Source: an uncultured Oscillospiraceae bacterium
GTDB taxonomy: Bacteria; Bacillota; Clostridia; Oscillospirales; Oscillospiraceae
Direction of reading: 5' to 3'
Length of the DNA stretch: 6,357 nucleotides
NCBI GenBank assembly: GCA_934670025.1
Contig: CAKUOS010000074.1
Location: 1-6,357 of the forward strand
Part shown: piece by piece, positions 6,250-6,357 of the stretch
How the letters are laid out: the number at the start of each line of letters is the position of its first letter
How positions within the stretch are numbered: the first letter of the stretch is position 1
The notes under the pieces: model-generated
Seen by the model: only the letters and a program-made list of their open reading frames with translations
Told to the model about the DNA's origin: nothing
Databases searched by the model: none
Made by a program: the position numbers and the translations under genes

Positions 6250-6281
6250 AAAAGAGGCTCCGCTCAAATGAGCGGAGCCTC
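6250..6281 (-). terminator. Rho-independent terminator of a minus-strand gene beyond the right edge
   Basis: GAGGCTCCGCTCA (6254-6266) and TGAGCGGAGCCTC (6269-6281) are perfect inverted repeats; the realistic form is a 12-bp stem with an AAAT loop. On the minus strand it is followed by TTTT (6253-6250), so it acts in that direction. It ends transcription from an unseen gene to the right and insulates the AraC promoter. Confidence 0.8.
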
Positions 6282-6282
6282 A

Positions 6283-6325
6283 CAGCGTGTCGAAAAACCC
6301 TTTTCGGCACGCTGGCAGACTGCCA
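6283..6325. repeat. Two further hairpins in the right-hand intergenic region
   Basis: A 14-bp stem (6283-6296 with 6301-6314, loop ACCC, one T-G wobble) is followed directly by a small dyad TGGCAG-A-CTGCCA (6313-6325). Neither is followed by a T-run in a useful direction, so they are not typical terminators. They may be a REP-like intergenic repeat or a structured 3' end of the gene beyond the edge. The bases from 6326 to 6357 show nothing I can name. Confidence 0.6.
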
Positions 6326-6357
6326 AAAAGGTTCGGAAGACGAGCAACTCACGCCCG

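Noticed and set aside
5990..6352. A 120-codon minus-strand frame covering the right intergenic region
   Set aside because: It runs through the terminator hairpin, the promoter and the AraC ribosome binding site, and overlaps the AraC N-terminus in another frame.
1..6357. CRISPR array, tRNA or rRNA genes, insertion sequences, prophage genes
   Set aside because: No regular repeat-spacer pattern, cloverleaf or transposase-like frame was seen. The window is filled by the transport and regulator genes.

Overview
The window is GC-rich with tight gene spacing and strong AGGAG-type ribosome binding sites. Its gene content (a DUF4317-type protein, a nucleobase permease with Firmicutes-like motifs, and an AraC regulator followed by two ABC half-transporters) points to a high-GC gut Clostridium, most likely Oscillospiraceae. 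That placement is inferred from composition and family resemblance only.

Layout: (1) 1-231, plus strand, is the C-terminus of a DUF4317-like protein. (2) 250-1596, plus strand, is an intact NCS2 (xanthine/uracil-type) permease 18 nt downstream, probably in the same transcript. (3) 1603-1642 is a long hairpin between convergent genes and probably terminates both transcripts. (4) 6126-1648, minus strand, is an operon: an AraC-family regulator, then two exporter-fold ABC half-transporters (588 and 583 aa). The regulator overlaps the first ABC gene by 11 nt and the two ABC genes are 3 nt apart. (5) 6127-6357 has no gene I can support. It holds the probable operon promoter, candidate operator repeats, a minus-strand terminator for a gene beyond the right edge, and two further hairpins.

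The two ABC proteins probably form a heterodimer under control of the AraC protein. Regulator plus paired half-transporters, together with the ATADPENE-type Walker B/D-loop context, resembles YbtA-YbtP-YbtQ / IrtAB-like siderophore-iron systems. A multidrug-type exporter cannot be excluded.

The most notable observation is that the AraC gene is broken by a perfect 14-bp tandem duplication (5910-5937). Removing one copy restores a single 317-aa regulator with no other change. The break is therefore a recent, reversible slippage mutation, a phase-variation-like switch, or an assembly error. It would alter regulation, and possibly translation, of the transporter operon.
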